Below, piece by piece: positions 16,965 through 27,702 of a stretch of DNA of 64,000 bases. The translations under genes were made by a program, and so were the position numbers. Within the stretch, counting starts at the first letter, position 1. The number at the start of each line of letters is the position of its first letter. The stretch spans positions 1-64,000 of the forward strand of contig JANQFX010000011.1 in the NCBI GenBank assembly GCA_028277725.1, in the 5' to 3' direction. The notes under the pieces were generated by a model, which was not told the origin of the DNA, did no database searches, and saw nothing but the letters and a program-made list of their open reading frames with translations. This stretch comes from Thiohalocapsa sp. GTDB lineage: Bacteria > Pseudomonadota > Gammaproteobacteria > Chromatiales > Chromatiaceae.

Positions 16965-19900
16965 TCAGCCGCCGGGTTGGGATATGGATTGGTCCTGGGG
17001 CTGGTGCAGGTTGGATGCCGATGCCTCGCCGACCGCCTCCGGTGGTGCCGATGTGCGGGCGGGGGTCAGGTGAACCTCCAGCGGCTCCGACGCGCGCAGG
17101 TGTACGTCGCGCTGCGGGAAGGCGATGCCGATGCCGGCGGCGCGGAACTTGTCATCGATGGCCTGGTGAAGCTGTGTGATGGTGTCGATACGGTAATCCA
17201 GATCGGCCAGATAGCAGCGCAGGGCCAGGGTCAGGGCGTCATTGCCGAAGCCCTCGAAGCTGATCACTGGCGGCGGGTCGTCCAACACGTGTTCGTTCTC
17301 ACCTGCTGCCTCCGCGAGCAATTCCATGGCCTTGCGGGTGTCGCAGCCATATTCCGCGCCGACGGGGATGGTAATGCGGTTCGTGGTGTCGGTCAGGGTC
17401 CAGTTGATCAGCCGTCCCGTGATCAGCTCCTTGTTCGGGACCAAGAGCTCTTGGCGGTCCCAGTTGCGGATGGTGGTCGCGCGGATCTCGATCTTGGTGA
17501 CCGCGCCGCTGGTGTCGCCGATGGTCACGACGTCGCCGACCCGCACCGGGCGCTCGAACAGGATGATCAGGCCGCTGACGAAGTTCGCGACGATCTCCTG
17601 CAGGCCGAAGCCGATGCCCACGCCCAGCGCCGCTACCAGCCACTGTACCTGGCCCCAGGACAGCCCGAGCGTGCTGAAGATCAGCATGGCTCCGGCCGCC
17701 GTGATGGCGTAGCCGGTCAGCGTGATGATGGTGTAGCGACTGCCGGCGCTGACGTTGTTGTTCTGTAGCAGAATGATCTCGAGCAGGGCGGGGAGGTTGC
17801 GCGCCGCGGCGATGGCGGCGGCCAGGATCACCAGCACCAGGCCCAGGTCGGCGAGCGTGACCGGCACCAGCTGTGAGACACCGTCGACCGTGCCTTCGTA
17901 GGTCCAAAGGGTGACCCGCTCCAGCAGGTTCAGCGCCGGCAGCACGTCGGACCACACCAGCCAGAGGCCCACCACGGCGCTGACGAAAATGGTCAGGTTC
18001 AGAAGCTTGCGAGTCTGGACGTCCAGGGTCGCGAGGTCGACTTCCTCCTCCGGCACGGCGAGTAGTTCGGTCGCAGAGCCCTCGGTTTGCTTGGCTGCCT
18101 CGCGCTGCGCGCGCCGATCCAGTGCCGCTTGCAGCGCCAGGCGGCGTCGGCTGACCAGCAGCCAGCGGGAGATGAGCTGGTGTGCGACGATCAATCCCAG
18201 GGCCAGCCACAGCTCATTGATCAGGCTGCGCACCAACACCCCGGAGGTGTAGAGGAAGCCTGTCAGGGCGAGCAGGCCGAGGCCGAGGGGAACGCCGATC
18301 ATGGCCGGATACCAGATCACCCTGAGCCGGCTCAGCCAGCCCTCCGGATTCTCGGCGATGGCGTGCTTGAGCGCGCCCCGTGTCGGGTGCAGCACCGTGG
18401 CCGTGAAGACCGCCAGCCCGAACTCGAACAGGGCCAGTGACAGACGGCCCAGTGTGCCCGTGTAGTCGGACTCCTGGTAGCTGGAGATCATCGCCGCGAC
18501 GATGCCCAACGGCAGCAGCAGGCCGATGGCCGAGTAGGCGCTGTTGCGCACTAGCGACATGGTGTCCGTATGCCAGCGGAAGTGCCGGTCACCGACGCCG
18601 CCGCGAATGCAGAGCATGCGGAATGCCAGCAGGAAGTACAGCGCTGGCGAGATGGCCACCAAGGCGTCGCCGACGGCCTTGGTGAAGGCGTCGCCGGCGA
18701 GCGAGCCGGAAAGCACGCTGCCAACCGTGATTACCAGCAGGGGCCAGGGCGCCGCCGCGACCAGGGTCAGGGAAATCCCGCGCAGCGTATGCTGGAAGCT
18801 GTCCGTGCTGATGCGCCTCAGTGGTTCAGCGGTGGCGCGAATGGCGCGCCTGATCGGCGCGCTGCGCCAGAGCAACACCGTCACCAGCAGCACGCCGAGC
18901 CACAGTCTCGGCGACCGGCTGGCTTCGTGCAGCAGCGTTGTGCCGACGTGTGACCAGTTGACCGGCGAGACGACCCACCACATCGCGCTCGGCAGTGCGC
19001 CGAAGGGCTGTTCCACCAACGGCACGATGCTGCGCACCCAGAGCAGGCGCTCTTGCAGGTAGCGATCGTAGCGGTGACTGAGGTCGCCGAGCTGTCTTGC
19101 GGTGAAGTCGAGCTGCTCAAGGGCGCCGCGATAGCGCTCCTGCAGACCGATGGCCTGGCGTAACAGGGTCCGCCGGGTCTCGACCTGGGCGCGCAGCCCG
19201 GCGAGCAACTCGTCGCGCTCGGCTCGACCCAGCTCGCGACCCAGGATGGAGTTGTCCAGCCAGGTGTCGAGGTCGTTAAGACGGCTCAGCTCTTCTCGCC
19301 AGCGGATGGAGAGCAGCGTGCTCTCGGCGATCTCGTCCGAGCGTTCGTCCGCCTCCCGGTGCAGTCGCCGCGGGTTGGGCAGTTGCGCGCGCTGGTCGAT
19401 CAACACCTGTCCCAGCGCTCGGTTGAGGCCCACGGACTCGAGCCGTTTGCGGGCGTTGGCGAAGTTCTCGTCGATGCGCGCGATGCGTTGCTCGATGTCG
19501 GTTCGTGCATCGTCGAGCTGGTTCATGGCCGTCGTGGTGTCGCTGATGGAAGCGGCGAGTTCGGCGTTCTGGTCGGCGACGTCGCGCACCAGCGGGTCGG
19601 CATCGGCGACGGCTTCGCGGTCCGCTTCCGCGGCCCGTTGCACGCTGACTGCCTGCTCCCTGCGCCGGGCCTCGACGCGCTCCTGGAGGGCGTCGCGCCG
19701 GGCCTTGGCCTCGGCCAGGTCCAGCTCAGCGCGGTCGCGCTGGGCGCGGGCGAGGTCGCGCCTGGCCGGCGCGCTGAGTAACTGCTGTTGGATCAGGTGG
19801 CGCTCTGCCAGATGCAGGGCGCGCTGACTTTGACGCAGCCAGAAGGACAGGTTGTCATCCGCGGCGCCCGCGCCGCCGGAGTGCTGGTCGCCGAGATCGG

Positions 19901-20450
19901 ACTTGGCGAGTTCCGCGTCGAGCTCAGTGGCTCGGTGGCGCAGTCGTGCAGGGGCGGCATCCATCTCGGCAAGACTCTCGTCGAGGGCGCCGATGCGCGC
20001 CTCCAGGACCGCGATCTCCGCCTGCTCCGCGGCCATGCGCGCGTCCAAGGCATCCAGGCTCGCGTCCTCCGGCACGTCGAGGTTCGGCGCGGCGTCCTGC
20101 GCGTCGGCCGCCGCCGCGAGCTGCTGCCGGGTGGCCTTTGTCTCACGCGGGGCGTCGTCCAGCGCGGCGGCATAGTCGCGCGCGCGCTCCGAGAAGCTCC
20201 TGGCGCGCGCGAGGTTGTCGAGCACGGCCTGCAGCTGCTTGGTCAGGGCGTCGCGCTCCGCCTCCGGTAATTCGCTGTCCGCGGCCAGTGCGTCGATGCG
20301 CTGCTGCACCTGGGTAGGGTCCACGGCGGCGGCCGACGCCAAGGCGCCGTTGATGTCGGCCTCCTGTGCGGCGAGCTGAACGGCCCCCAGCGGCACGAGG
20401 AGCAGGCAGAGCAGGGCGAGTCGTCGGCGGGCACAGTCGATGCGAGGCAC
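16965..20450 (-). CDS. large mechanosensitive channel, MscK/KefA type
   Basis: A pressure-release channel of about 1160 residues, close to E. coli MscK (1120). A signal peptide (LALLCLLLVPLGAVQLAAQ) precedes a long periplasmic region rich in Ala, Arg, Glu and Gln with coiled coils (~30-480). About eleven membrane spans follow, the last three with the beta domain forming the MscS core (ALGVGIGFGLQEIVANFVSG, then LFERPVRVGDVVTIGD). GTG at 20450 is chosen because it places the signal peptide at the very N-terminus; the upstream extension of the frame is Arg/Pro-rich and implausible. Confidence 0.92.
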   Translation of the reverse strand: MPRIDCARRRLALLCLLLVPLGAVQLAAQEADINGALASAAAVDPTQVQQRIDALAADSELPEAERDALTKQLQAVLDNLARARSFSERARDYAAALDDAPRETKATRQQLAAAADAQDAAPNLDVPEDASLDALDARMAAEQAEIAVLEARIGALDESLAEMDAAPARLRHRATELDAELAKSDLGDQHSGGAGAADDNLSFWLRQSQRALHLAERHLIQQQLLSAPARRDLARAQRDRAELDLAEAKARRDALQERVEARRREQAVSVQRAAEADREAVADADPLVRDVADQNAELAASISDTTTAMNQLDDARTDIEQRIARIDENFANARKRLESVGLNRALGQVLIDQRAQLPNPRRLHREADERSDEIAESTLLSIRWREELSRLNDLDTWLDNSILGRELGRAERDELLAGLRAQVETRRTLLRQAIGLQERYRGALEQLDFTARQLGDLSHRYDRYLQERLLWVRSIVPLVEQPFGALPSAMWWVVSPVNWSHVGTTLLHEASRSPRLWLGVLLVTVLLWRSAPIRRAIRATAEPLRRISTDSFQHTLRGISLTLVAAAPWPLLVITVGSVLSGSLAGDAFTKAVGDALVAISPALYFLLAFRMLCIRGGVGDRHFRWHTDTMSLVRNSAYSAIGLLLPLGIVAAMISSYQESDYTGTLGRLSLALFEFGLAVFTATVLHPTRGALKHAIAENPEGWLSRLRVIWYPAMIGVPLGLGLLALTGFLYTSGVLVRSLINELWLALGLIVAHQLISRWLLVSRRRLALQAALDRRAQREAAKQTEGSATELLAVPEEEVDLATLDVQTRKLLNLTIFVSAVVGLWLVWSDVLPALNLLERVTLWTYEGTVDGVSQLVPVTLADLGLVLVILAAAIAAARNLPALLEIILLQNNNVSAGSRYTIITLTGYAITAAGAMLIFSTLGLSWGQVQWLVAALGVGIGFGLQEIVANFVSGLIILFERPVRVGDVVTIGDTSGAVTKIEIRATTIRNWDRQELLVPNKELITGRLINWTLTDTTNRITIPVGAEYGCDTRKAMELLAEAAGENEHVLDDPPPVISFEGFGNDALTLALRCYLADLDYRIDTITQLHQAIDDKFRAAGIGIAFPQRDVHLRASEPLEVHLTPARTSAPPEAVGEASASNLHQPQDQSISQPGG

Positions 20451-20581
20451 GGGGCGATCTGGGTCCGGTGGCGGTGGTTTGCGCCTATTGGATCGCGCGA
20501 TGGAGTCGGGTGCAAACCCGTCGCCTTGGGGTGGGCGGGTTGTGTCGGATAGCGGGGATGGGCAGTTGCGGCCCAGTCGAG

Positions 20582-21148
20582 CTAGCGGCGAGCGTGTTGG
20601 CGGCGAGGGCCGTCGCCGGACTTGTCCGGGTTGCGCAGCAACACGTAGACGGCGCCGGTGCCACCGTCGCGGCGTGTGGCGGAGCAGAAGGCGAGCACGT
20701 CCCCGCGCAGACGCAGCCAGTAATTGACCTTGCACTTGAGGACCGGCTGGCGCTCGCCGGAGCCGTAGCCCTTGCCGTGGATGATACGCGCGCAGCGCAC
20801 CCGACGGTGGCGGCAGTCGGCGAAGAACTCGCGCAGCACGTCGCGCGCATGGGCCGCGCGCAGGCCGTGCAGGTCCACCTCCAGCTCGGGCTCGATACGC
20901 CCGCGTTGCAGCTCTGCGACGACCCGCTTCTGCACGCCGGGACGCGAGAACAGCAGGTAGTCGTGGGTCTCGACCTCACTTTCGGCGAGTAGGGCTGGCG
21001 ACTCCGGTTCGTCTTCTTCCGGCTGCGGACGTGGTATCGGCGCCGGCTTTTCGCGATACGGCTCCAGGTGCTCGACGTGCAGCGGCTCCGCGTCACCGAC
21101 AGCGGCGCGAAATATTTTCGAATCAGAGTCCTGGAGCGGTTTCTTCAT
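20582..21148 (-). CDS. Smr domain DNA-nicking/endonuclease family protein
   Basis: A 188-residue protein with an acidic N-terminal third (EEDEPESP) and a C-terminal Smr domain. The domain shows the family pattern: LDLHGL-like VDLHGLRAAHARD (~93-105), RIIHGKG (~130-136) and the late LRGD near the GTGAVYVLLR strand. Stand-alone Smr proteins such as E. coli SmrA nick DNA; others act on RNA or in ribosome rescue. Transcribed leftwards just before the MscK gene. Confidence 0.9.
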   Translation of the reverse strand: MKKPLQDSDSKIFRAAVGDAEPLHVEHLEPYREKPAPIPRPQPEEDEPESPALLAESEVETHDYLLFSRPGVQKRVVAELQRGRIEPELEVDLHGLRAAHARDVLREFFADCRHRRVRCARIIHGKGYGSGERQPVLKCKVNYWLRLRGDVLAFCSATRRDGGTGAVYVLLRNPDKSGDGPRRQHARR

Positions 21149-21439
21149 CTCACTTATGATACCGGGGAGAGGGATGGCAGCCGCCTTGGTATCGGATTAT
21201 TCCAGTATCATGTGACGTCGTACCGGCTGCGCTCCCTCGCAGCCCTATAACGAGCCAGGTCGAGCACTTCGACACGCTCAACAATGCAGCGTTCGATGCG
21301 CAGGAGCAATCCTTGCCGGCGTACCCGGGCGAGCGCGCGGACCTGCTCCGCAAGGGCAGCGCCCCGGCGGTGGGCGGTTGTTCGGGTGCCAGCGGCGGTT
21401 GCATCAGGCCCGCATCGGGCCGCCGAGTAGCACGCAGAT

Positions 21440-22189
21440 ATGAACATACTCATCAGTAACGACGACGGCTACCGCTCGCCCGGGCTGCGTGCGCTCGCGG
21501 ATACCCTGGCGCGGCTTGGACGCGTCACTGTGGTGGCACCGGATAGGGATCGAAGCGGCGCCAGCAACTCGCTGACCCTTGATGTACCCATCCGCGCCGA
21601 GCGCATGGACAACGGCGTGATCCGGGTCAACGGGACGCCCACCGACTGTGTGCACTTGGCCTTGACGGGGCTGCTCGACGAGGAGCCGGATCTGGTGGTG
21701 GCCGGTATCAACCACGGCCCCAACCTTGGCGACGACGTGATCTACTCCGGGACGGTTGCCGCCGCCACCGAAGGTCGCTTCCTCGGTCTGCCGGCGATTG
21801 CGGTGTCGATCGACTCGCACCAGCCCCGACACCTTCGGACAGCGGCGAACGTGGCGGCACGCCTCGTCGCCGGCCTTCGCGACGCGGAACTGAGCCCGAG
21901 TACCATCCTCAACGTCAATGTGCCGGATCTGCCCTCGGAGTCGCTGAGCGGGGTACGCGCCACCCGACTCGGTCATCGACACAAGGCGGAGCCGGTGTCG
22001 CGGATCAGAGACCCGCGCGGGCGGCCCATGTACTGGATCGGGCCCGCGGGCCCGGAGCAAGACGCGGGGGAGGGTACCGACTTCCACGCGCTGCGCAACG
22101 GCTATGCGTCGGTGACTCCGATCCAGATCGACCTGACCCGCCACGGGTCTCTGCCGAGGGTGAGTCGATGGTTGGATACGCTGCCTTGA
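21440..22189 (+). CDS. surE: 5'/3'-nucleotidase SurE
   Basis: A survival-related nucleotidase of 249 residues that removes phosphate from nucleoside monophosphates and short polyphosphate. The metal site opens the protein ([15 protein letters not shown]), followed by [15 protein letters not shown] and the GTPTDCVHL and SGINHG-like ([19 protein letters not shown]) motifs. It is the first gene of the classic surE-pcm-nlpD-rpoS set, and its end overlaps pcm by 22 bases. The 291 bases upstream of it hold no supported gene. Confidence 0.98.
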   Translation: MNILISNDDGYRSPGLRALADTLARLGRVTVVAPDRDRSGASNSLTLDVPIRAERMDNGVIRVNGTPTDCVHLALTGLLDEEPDLVVAGINHGPNLGDDVIYSGTVAAATEGRFLGLPAIAVSIDSHQPRHLRTAANVAARLVAGLRDAELSPSTILNVNVPDLPSESLSGVRATRLGHRHKAEPVSRIRDPRGRPMYWIGPAGPEQDAGEGTDFHALRNGYASVTPIQIDLTRHGSLPRVSRWLDTLP

Positions 22190-22863
22190 GCGCGCACGAG
22201 GCGGAGGCCCGCTCCGGCTCCGTCGACGCGGCGGGGACGGCGCGTGCGCGACAGCGGCTCGCGGAGCGGCTGTCGGCCGCTGGAATCCAGCACGAGCGGG
22301 TGCTGAGCACGGTCTCGCAGATGCCGCGCCACCTGTTCGTCGACGAGGCCCTGGCCACCCACGCCTACGAAGACTCCGCGTTGCCCATCGGTCACGGGCA
22401 GACCATCTCCCAGCCCTACACCGTGGCGCGTATGACCGAGGCGCTGTTTGCGCCGGGTCGCTGCTCCACCGTGCTCGAGATCGGCACGGGGTCGGCGTTC
22501 CAGACCGCGGTGCTGGCGTCTCTGGTGCGGCGCGTCTACAGCATCGAGCGGGTCGCGGCCCTGTGGCGGCGCGCGGATGAGCGGCTCAAATCGATGCGCT
22601 TTCGAAACGTTCGGCTCCGCCACGGGGATGGTGCCCTGGGCTGGCGCGAGTATGCGCCCTTCGACGGCATCCTGATCACCGCCGCGGCGGACGGCGTTCC
22701 ACGCCAGCTCGCCGAGCAACTGGCGCCGGGTGGTCGAATGGTGCTGCCGCTGAACGGCGACGACGGCCAGGTGCTGGTGCGACTGACGCGCAACAGCATC
22801 GGTTTTCGTCACGAAGTCCTGGAGCCCGTCACCTTCGTGCCGCTGCTCGGGGGGGTGGTATGA
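22168..22863 (+). CDS. pcm: protein-L-isoaspartate O-methyltransferase
   Basis: Repairs isoaspartyl damage in aged proteins using S-adenosylmethionine. At 231 residues it has the family's order of motifs: MPRHLFVDE (~51-59), [17 protein letters not shown] (~69-85), the SAM site [16 protein letters not shown], and the late [13 protein letters not shown] and PGGRMVLPL strands. ATG at 22168 has a GAGGGTGAG ribosome site inside surE, so translation is probably coupled. Confidence 0.97.
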   Translation: MVGYAALSAHEAEARSGSVDAAGTARARQRLAERLSAAGIQHERVLSTVSQMPRHLFVDEALATHAYEDSALPIGHGQTISQPYTVARMTEALFAPGRCSTVLEIGTGSAFQTAVLASLVRRVYSIERVAALWRRADERLKSMRFRNVRLRHGDGALGWREYAPFDGILITAAADGVPRQLAEQLAPGGRMVLPLNGDDGQVLVRLTRNSIGFRHEVLEPVTFVPLLGGVV

Positions 22864-22942
22864 AGATCCGTGACCTTATGCGCGGCCCAGGCGGGCCGTG
22901 GCCCCGCTGGGTGGGGCGCGGACGTTGAGGGAATCACGCGGG

Positions 22943-23719
22943 GTGTTGCGGCTACTTCAAACCCGACGACTGCTCGTGCGCGGGGCGCTTCTGTTGCTCG
23001 CTATCTCGCTGGCCGGCTGCGGCGCGCGTGGTCTCGCGCCGGTGGACAGTGGCTACGGCCCCGCACCCAAGGGCTACTACCGCATCCGCCGCGGCGACAC
23101 CTTGAGCGAAATCGCCCAGCGCAAGCGCGTCCGGATGCGCACGCTGGCATCCTGGAACGGGCTGCGGCCACCGTACTCGATCTACGCCGGCAACCTGCTC
23201 CGCGTCGAACCGCCCGACGGCCGTTCCCGAGCGGTGCGCAGCACGACGCGCCGCACCGCGTCGCGCTCGTCGACGGGCAGCTCGGTGCAGAAGACCAGCG
23301 CGCGCAGCACCGCCGCGGCCACCGGGGCGGATGCGGCGAGTTCCGGAATCAAGTGGGACTGGCCGGCGAAGGGTCCCATCCAACAGACCTTCCGTAGCGG
23401 CGATCGGACACGTCAGGGCGTGCGCATCGGGGTCGGCGAGGGGACCTCGGTTGGTGCCGCGGCCGATGGAACCGTGGTCTACAGCGGCAGTGGACTGAAG
23501 GGTTACGGCAACCTTATCATCGTGAAACACAATGCCCGGTATCTGAGTGCCTATGGCTTCAACCGGGAACTGCTCGCCCGGGAGGGGGAACGGGTAAAGC
23601 GCGGGCAGCGGGTGGCCTTGGCCGGGCGCGCGTCCAACGGCGCGAGCTTGCTGCACTTCGAGATCCGCCGCGACGGCGTCGCCGTCGATCCGCTTCGTTT
23701 CCTTCCGCCTTCTCGCTGA
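22943..23719 (+). CDS. nlpD: NlpD-like lipoprotein, LysM plus M23 domain
   Basis: An outer-membrane lipoprotein that activates the amidase AmiC at the division site in E. coli. A lipoprotein signal ends in LAGC (Cys ~26). A LysM domain follows (YRIRRGDTLSEIAQR), then a Ser/Thr/Arg linker, and a C-terminal M23 domain (~130-255). The M23 metal residues are not all kept, as usual for NlpD (GVRIGVGEGT in place of the His-x3-Asp site), so it acts as an activator and not as a peptidase. GTG at 22943 gives a compact signal peptide with a GAGGG site upstream; GTG at 22898 is the alternative. Third gene of the surE-pcm-nlpD-rpoS set. Confidence 0.93.
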   Translation: MLRLLQTRRLLVRGALLLLAISLAGCGARGLAPVDSGYGPAPKGYYRIRRGDTLSEIAQRKRVRMRTLASWNGLRPPYSIYAGNLLRVEPPDGRSRAVRSTTRRTASRSSTGSSVQKTSARSTAAATGADAASSGIKWDWPAKGPIQQTFRSGDRTRQGVRIGVGEGTSVGAAADGTVVYSGSGLKGYGNLIIVKHNARYLSAYGFNRELLAREGERVKRGQRVALAGRASNGASLLHFEIRRDGVAVDPLRFLPPSR

Positions 23720-23786
23720 CGCCGACACCGCGTCTTGCGGACCGTGTTCAGCCGGGTGATGCCGCTCGACGTCGGGGGAGTGACCC

Positions 23787-24806
23787 ATGCCAACCCAAGA
23801 GCGCGACGAAGAGCCGGACACCGACGACGTGCCCGGCGACGAAGAAGGATTGCTCGCCGGCGGGGATGCTGATGCGTCGGACGACGCCGATGAGTCGGGC
23901 ACCGACGGCGCCAACGAGGTCACCGACGCCGCCGAGGGCGGCGTGTCCCCGCACCGGTTCTCGGCCGGGGAGAGCGATTTCGATGCCACCCGTCTGTATC
24001 TCAATGAGATCGGTGAGTCGAAGTTGCTCACGGCCGAGGAAGAAGTCTATTTCGCACGGCTGGCACAGCAGGGCGACGAGGCCGCGCGTAGCCGGATGAT
24101 CGTCAGCAACCTGCGCCTGGTGGTCAAGATCGCACGGCGCTATCTGAACCGAGGCCTGCCGCTGCTGGACCTGATCGAAGAGGGCAACCTGGGCCTGATC
24201 CGGGCGGTCGAGAAGTTCGATCCGGAGCGGGGCTTTCGTTTCTCCACCTACGCGACCTGGTGGATTCGCCAGACCATGGAACGGGCCATCATGAACCAGA
24301 CGCGCACGGTGCGGTTGCCGATCCATGTGGTGAAGGAGATCAACGTCTATTTGCGTGCCACGCGGATGCTCGCGCAGCAGCTCGACCATGAGCCGACGAC
24401 GGAGGAGGTGGCGGAGCTGCTCGACAAGCCCATCGGCGAGGTCAAGCGGATGCTCGGGCTGAACGAGCGCACGGCCTCGGTGGACACCCCCTTCGGCAAG
24501 GATGCCGACAAGCCGCTGGTGGATATGCTGCCGGACGACACCGCCCAGGATCCGAGCGACGACATCCATGATGCGGATATCCATACGAACCTCGACCATT
24601 GGCTCGAGAAACTCAACGACAAGCAGCGCGAGGTGGTGGAGCGCCGCTTCGGGCTGCACGGTTACGAGCATTCGACGCTGGAGCGGGTCGCCAGCGAGCT
24701 TGGCGTAACGCGTGAGCGGGTACGACAGATCCAGATGGACGCGCTACGCCGGTTGCGCGACATCCTGGAGAAGGAAGGTTTCTCCGTCGAGTCCTTCTTC
24801 AAGTAG
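23787..24806 (+). CDS. rpoS: RNA polymerase sigma factor RpoS
   Basis: The general stress and stationary-phase sigma factor, 339 residues. An acidic N-terminal extension (~1-60) precedes regions 1.2 to 4.2: [38 protein letters not shown] with [11 protein letters not shown] (region 2), and a C-terminal helix-turn-helix [17 protein letters not shown]. In E. coli the rpoS promoter lies inside nlpD; here the gene follows nlpD by 67 bases with a GGGGAG ribosome site, so the same arrangement is plausible. Confidence 0.98.
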   Translation: MPTQERDEEPDTDDVPGDEEGLLAGGDADASDDADESGTDGANEVTDAAEGGVSPHRFSAGESDFDATRLYLNEIGESKLLTAEEEVYFARLAQQGDEAARSRMIVSNLRLVVKIARRYLNRGLPLLDLIEEGNLGLIRAVEKFDPERGFRFSTYATWWIRQTMERAIMNQTRTVRLPIHVVKEINVYLRATRMLAQQLDHEPTTEEVAELLDKPIGEVKRMLGLNERTASVDTPFGKDADKPLVDMLPDDTAQDPSDDIHDADIHTNLDHWLEKLNDKQREVVERRFGLHGYEHSTLERVASELGVTRERVRQIQMDALRRLRDILEKEGFSVESFFK

Positions 24807-25192
24807 CGCCGCTGATTACCCGCCGGCTTCCGCGGAGGAACAGGCCCTCCCAGCCTACCTGTTCGACGAAGGACGGCCCTCGCCGGGCCTCCTTCCCCCA
24901 CTGCTCGCCTGCGAGTGCCTCGGGCGCCCACACTCGCCTCGCCCAATCATGCCGCCGAAGCGCACCAATCGCCCTGCAAACGCCATGGTGATCGGCGCAC
25001 TTCGGCTGAGGCTGATCAACTAAAGCCGCCTCCGGCAGTCGGAGCGGCCATCCCCTTGCATCCGTTGTCTTGACTTTCGGGGGCCGATGAATTGTCATTG
25101 CGGTCTACTCGGGATTGTGGGCATATCGCGCAATCCGGGGGTGGAAAACCCCTATTCTCCTCACCTCTTTCTCCCGACGTACAGAGGGTCCA
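24807..25192. other. rpoS-ccoN intergenic region with several hairpins
   Basis: 386 bases without a gene. Three stems are visible: GAACAGG (24838-24844) with CCTGTTC (24858-24864), the stronger 24868-24895 stem, and 25025-25034 with 25040-25048. A weaker repeat, GGATTG (25112-25117) with CAATCC (25131-25136), sits about 60 bases before ccoN. I found no good FNR/ANR box (TTGAT-N4-ATCAA), which is often present ahead of cbb3 genes. Confidence 0.5.
24838..24895 (+). terminator. candidate double-hairpin terminator of rpoS
   Basis: Two adjacent stems start 31 bases after the rpoS stop. The second is long: GAAGGA (24868-24873) pairs with TCCTTC (24890-24895), then after one bulged C, GGCCC (24875-24879) with GGGCC (24885-24889). 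No T tract follows, so this is a structural end signal at best. Confidence 0.45.
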
Positions 25193-26644
25193 ATGGAAGC
25201 CACCGCCGATCGGCTAGCCGAACAAAAATATAGTTTCGATGTCGTCCGTTGGTTCACGATCATGGCGGTCGTGTACCTGGTCGTTGGCGCCGCCGTAGGC
25301 GTCTATATTGCCTCCGAACTCGCATGGCCGTTCTTGAACTTCGACAGCCCCTACCTGTCGTTCGGACGCCTGCGGCCGGTCCACACCAATGCGGTCATAT
25401 TTGCCTTCGGCGGATGTACCTTGATGGCCACGGCCTTCTATACCGTCCAACGCACCTGCGGCGTACGCCTCTGGAGTGAGAAGCTGGCTTGGTTCACCTT
25501 CTGGGGTTGGAACGCCATCATCGTGCTGGCCGTCATCACCCTACCGCTCGGCATCACCCAGTCGAAGGAATACGCCGAGCTGGAGTGGCCGATCGACATT
25601 CTGATTGCGGTGGTGTGGCTCGCCTTCACCATCAACTTCATCATGACCATCGCCAACCGTAAGACCTCGCACATTTATGTGTCGAACTGGTTCTTCCTTG
25701 GCATGATGGTGATGATCGTCTATCTGCACGTCGTCAACAGCCTTGCCATTCCGGTCGGCCTATTCAAGTCCTACAGCCTATTCTCGGGCGTACAGGACGC
25801 GATGATCCAGTGGTGGTGGGGTCATAACGCCGTCGGCTTCTACCTCACCGCCGGATTCCTCGGCATCATGTACTACTTCGTACCGAAGCAGGCCAACCGA
25901 CCCGTTTACTCTTACCGGCTCTCAGTCATCCACTTCTGGGCGTTGATGTTCGGTTACGTCTGGCTCGGTGCCCACCATCTGCAATACACGGCTCTGCCAG
26001 ACTGGACCGGCTCCCTCGGCGCCGCCGTCTCCATCGCGATGATCATCCCGTCCTGGGGCGGTGCCGTGAACGGCATGATGACCCTCTCCGGTGCCTGGGA
26101 CAAACTGCGCACCGACTACGTTCTGCGCTTCCTGATCATCGCGCTCGCCTTCTACGCCATGTCCACCTTCGAGGGGCCGGTCATGTCGCTGAAGACGGTC
26201 AACGCCTTGTCTCACTACACCGATTGGACCATCGGGCACGTGCACTCCGGTGCCTTGGGCTGGGTCGCCGGCATCTCCATCGGCGCCATCTATCACCTGA
26301 TGACGCGCCTCTGGCATACCGAGATGTGGTCTGAGAGCTTGGTGAATGTCCACTTCTGGACCGCGACCATCGGGACGGTGATCTACGTCGTCGCCATGTG
26401 GGTGTCCGGCATCATGCAGGGACTGATGTGGCGCGCCTATGACGAGTACGGCACCCTGGCGTACACCTTCGTGGAGTCCGTCGCCGCCATGCACCCCTAC
26501 TACGCCATGCGCGCGGTCGGCGGCGGCATCTTCCTGCTCGGCGCGATCATCATGCTGTTCAACATCCTGATGACTGTCCGCAAATCCTCGGCAGAGGGCA
26601 GTCTCCGCGAAGCGCGTGGACCCCTGGCCCCGGCCGCGGCCTGA
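25193..26644 (+). CDS. ccoN: cbb3-type cytochrome c oxidase subunit I
   Basis: The catalytic subunit of the high-affinity cbb3 terminal oxidase, reducing oxygen to water and pumping protons. 483 residues with about twelve membrane spans. The haem and copper histidines sit in recognisable places: [46 protein letters not shown], and the double-His region [20 protein letters not shown] at 25193 with a CAGAGGG site is chosen over a longer frame starting at 25115. First gene of ccoNOQP. Confidence 0.98.
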   Translation: MEATADRLAEQKYSFDVVRWFTIMAVVYLVVGAAVGVYIASELAWPFLNFDSPYLSFGRLRPVHTNAVIFAFGGCTLMATAFYTVQRTCGVRLWSEKLAWFTFWGWNAIIVLAVITLPLGITQSKEYAELEWPIDILIAVVWLAFTINFIMTIANRKTSHIYVSNWFFLGMMVMIVYLHVVNSLAIPVGLFKSYSLFSGVQDAMIQWWWGHNAVGFYLTAGFLGIMYYFVPKQANRPVYSYRLSVIHFWALMFGYVWLGAHHLQYTALPDWTGSLGAAVSIAMIIPSWGGAVNGMMTLSGAWDKLRTDYVLRFLIIALAFYAMSTFEGPVMSLKTVNALSHYTDWTIGHVHSGALGWVAGISIGAIYHLMTRLWHTEMWSESLVNVHFWTATIGTVIYVVAMWVSGIMQGLMWRAYDEYGTLAYTFVESVAAMHPYYAMRAVGGGIFLLGAIIMLFNILMTVRKSSAEGSLREARGPLAPAAA

Positions 26645-26736
26645 TTGGTGAACAGCTGAGCGGCTCGCCCAGCGGCCGGCCCCCTCCGAGAGCGGGACGC
26701 CGGGCAGCCGCAAACAAACAATTCGGAGCATTTGTA

Positions 26737-27489
26737 ATGGCGGATCAGAACACACCACCGAAGAATCTCCAGGAGCGCATGGAGCGCAATATCTGGGGCC
26801 TGCTCATCGTGCTGGCCTTGGCCCTGTCGGTCGGTGGCATCGTCGAGATCGTCCCGCTCTTCTATCTGAAGAGCACGGAAGAGGCGAACCGCTTCCCGGA
26901 GATCGTCTGGAACAAGGACAACCCTGGAGTCGACCCGATCGTCACTGTCAGCGCCGAGGGCAAGGAGGCATGGAACTGGAAGGCCGGTGACGGCGTGCGC
27001 CCGTACACAGCGCTCGAACTTGCCGGTCGCGACGTCTATCAGCGCGAGGGTTGCTACCTCTGCCACTCACAGATGGTGCGGCCCTTCCGCGACGAGCGTG
27101 AGCGCTACGGCCACTACTCCTTGGCCTCCGAGTCCATGTTCGACCACCCCTTCCAGTGGGGCTCGAAGCGCACCGGCCCAGACATGGCTCGGGTCGGTGG
27201 CAAGTACTCGGACGAGTGGCACCGCCAGCACTTGGTAGATCCTCGCTCGGTGGTGCCGGAGTCCGTGATGCCGGGCTACCCATGGCTTGAGAAGCGTGAG
27301 GTCAACGGTAAGCGCATGCAGCGGCACATGCGTGGGCTGCGCGCCATCGGTGTTCCCTACAACGATGCCGACATCGAGACTGCGCCAGCGCTGGTGGAGG
27401 GCAAGACCGAGATGGATGCCATGATCGCGTACATGCAGGTGCTCGGGACCATGGCCAAGCTCGAACCTGGCGTCGACTACCGGCAGTAG
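26737..27489 (+). CDS. ccoO: cbb3-type cytochrome c oxidase subunit II (monoheme)
   Basis: A 250-residue membrane-anchored cytochrome c that passes electrons from CcoP to CcoN. One N-terminal span ([20 protein letters not shown]) anchors it; the single haem site is CYLCH at Cys106-His110, and the Met ligand lies in SVMPGYPWL. Separated from ccoN by 92 bases and followed after 3 bases by ccoQ. Confidence 0.98.
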   Translation: MADQNTPPKNLQERMERNIWGLLIVLALALSVGGIVEIVPLFYLKSTEEANRFPEIVWNKDNPGVDPIVTVSAEGKEAWNWKAGDGVRPYTALELAGRDVYQREGCYLCHSQMVRPFRDERERYGHYSLASESMFDHPFQWGSKRTGPDMARVGGKYSDEWHRQHLVDPRSVVPESVMPGYPWLEKREVNGKRMQRHMRGLRAIGVPYNDADIETAPALVEGKTEMDAMIAYMQVLGTMAKLEPGVDYRQ

Positions 27490-27492
27490 ACC

Positions 27493-27702
27493 GTGTCCGA
27501 CTATTTCAAGACCGACTGGGCCGCGATGACGGCGAACGACTGGGCCGGGCTGATCCTGACAGTCGTCGTCTTCGTCCTGATGGTGGTCGCCTACTTCCAG
27601 GTGTTCCGGCCGAAGAATCGCGAGTCGCTCGAGTCCAGAAAGCACATCCCCTTCGAAGAAGATCAGCTCGAAGACATCGGAGACAACGATGGCGGAAAAT
27701 AA
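27493..27702 (+). CDS. ccoQ: cbb3 oxidase small subunit CcoQ
   Basis: A 69-residue single-span protein that helps stabilise the cbb3 complex. The span LILTVVVFVLMVVAYFQVF is followed by RPKNRESLES and an acidic tail, the usual CcoQ layout. It starts with GTG three bases after the ccoO stop, and its last 14 bases overlap ccoP, so translation is probably coupled. Confidence 0.93.
   Translation: MSDYFKTDWAAMTANDWAGLILTVVVFVLMVVAYFQVFRPKNRESLESRKHIPFEEDQLEDIGDNDGGK

Noticed and set aside
21208-21453. An 81-codon minus-strand frame upstream of surE with an Arg/Leu-rich helical C-terminus
   Set aside because: No ribosome site, overlaps the surE start, and no family I recognise; might be a gene remnant but not supportable.
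24807-25192. FNR/ANR box ahead of ccoN
   Set aside because: No TTGAT-N4-ATCAA match was found; only an unrelated GGATTG/CAATCC inverted repeat.
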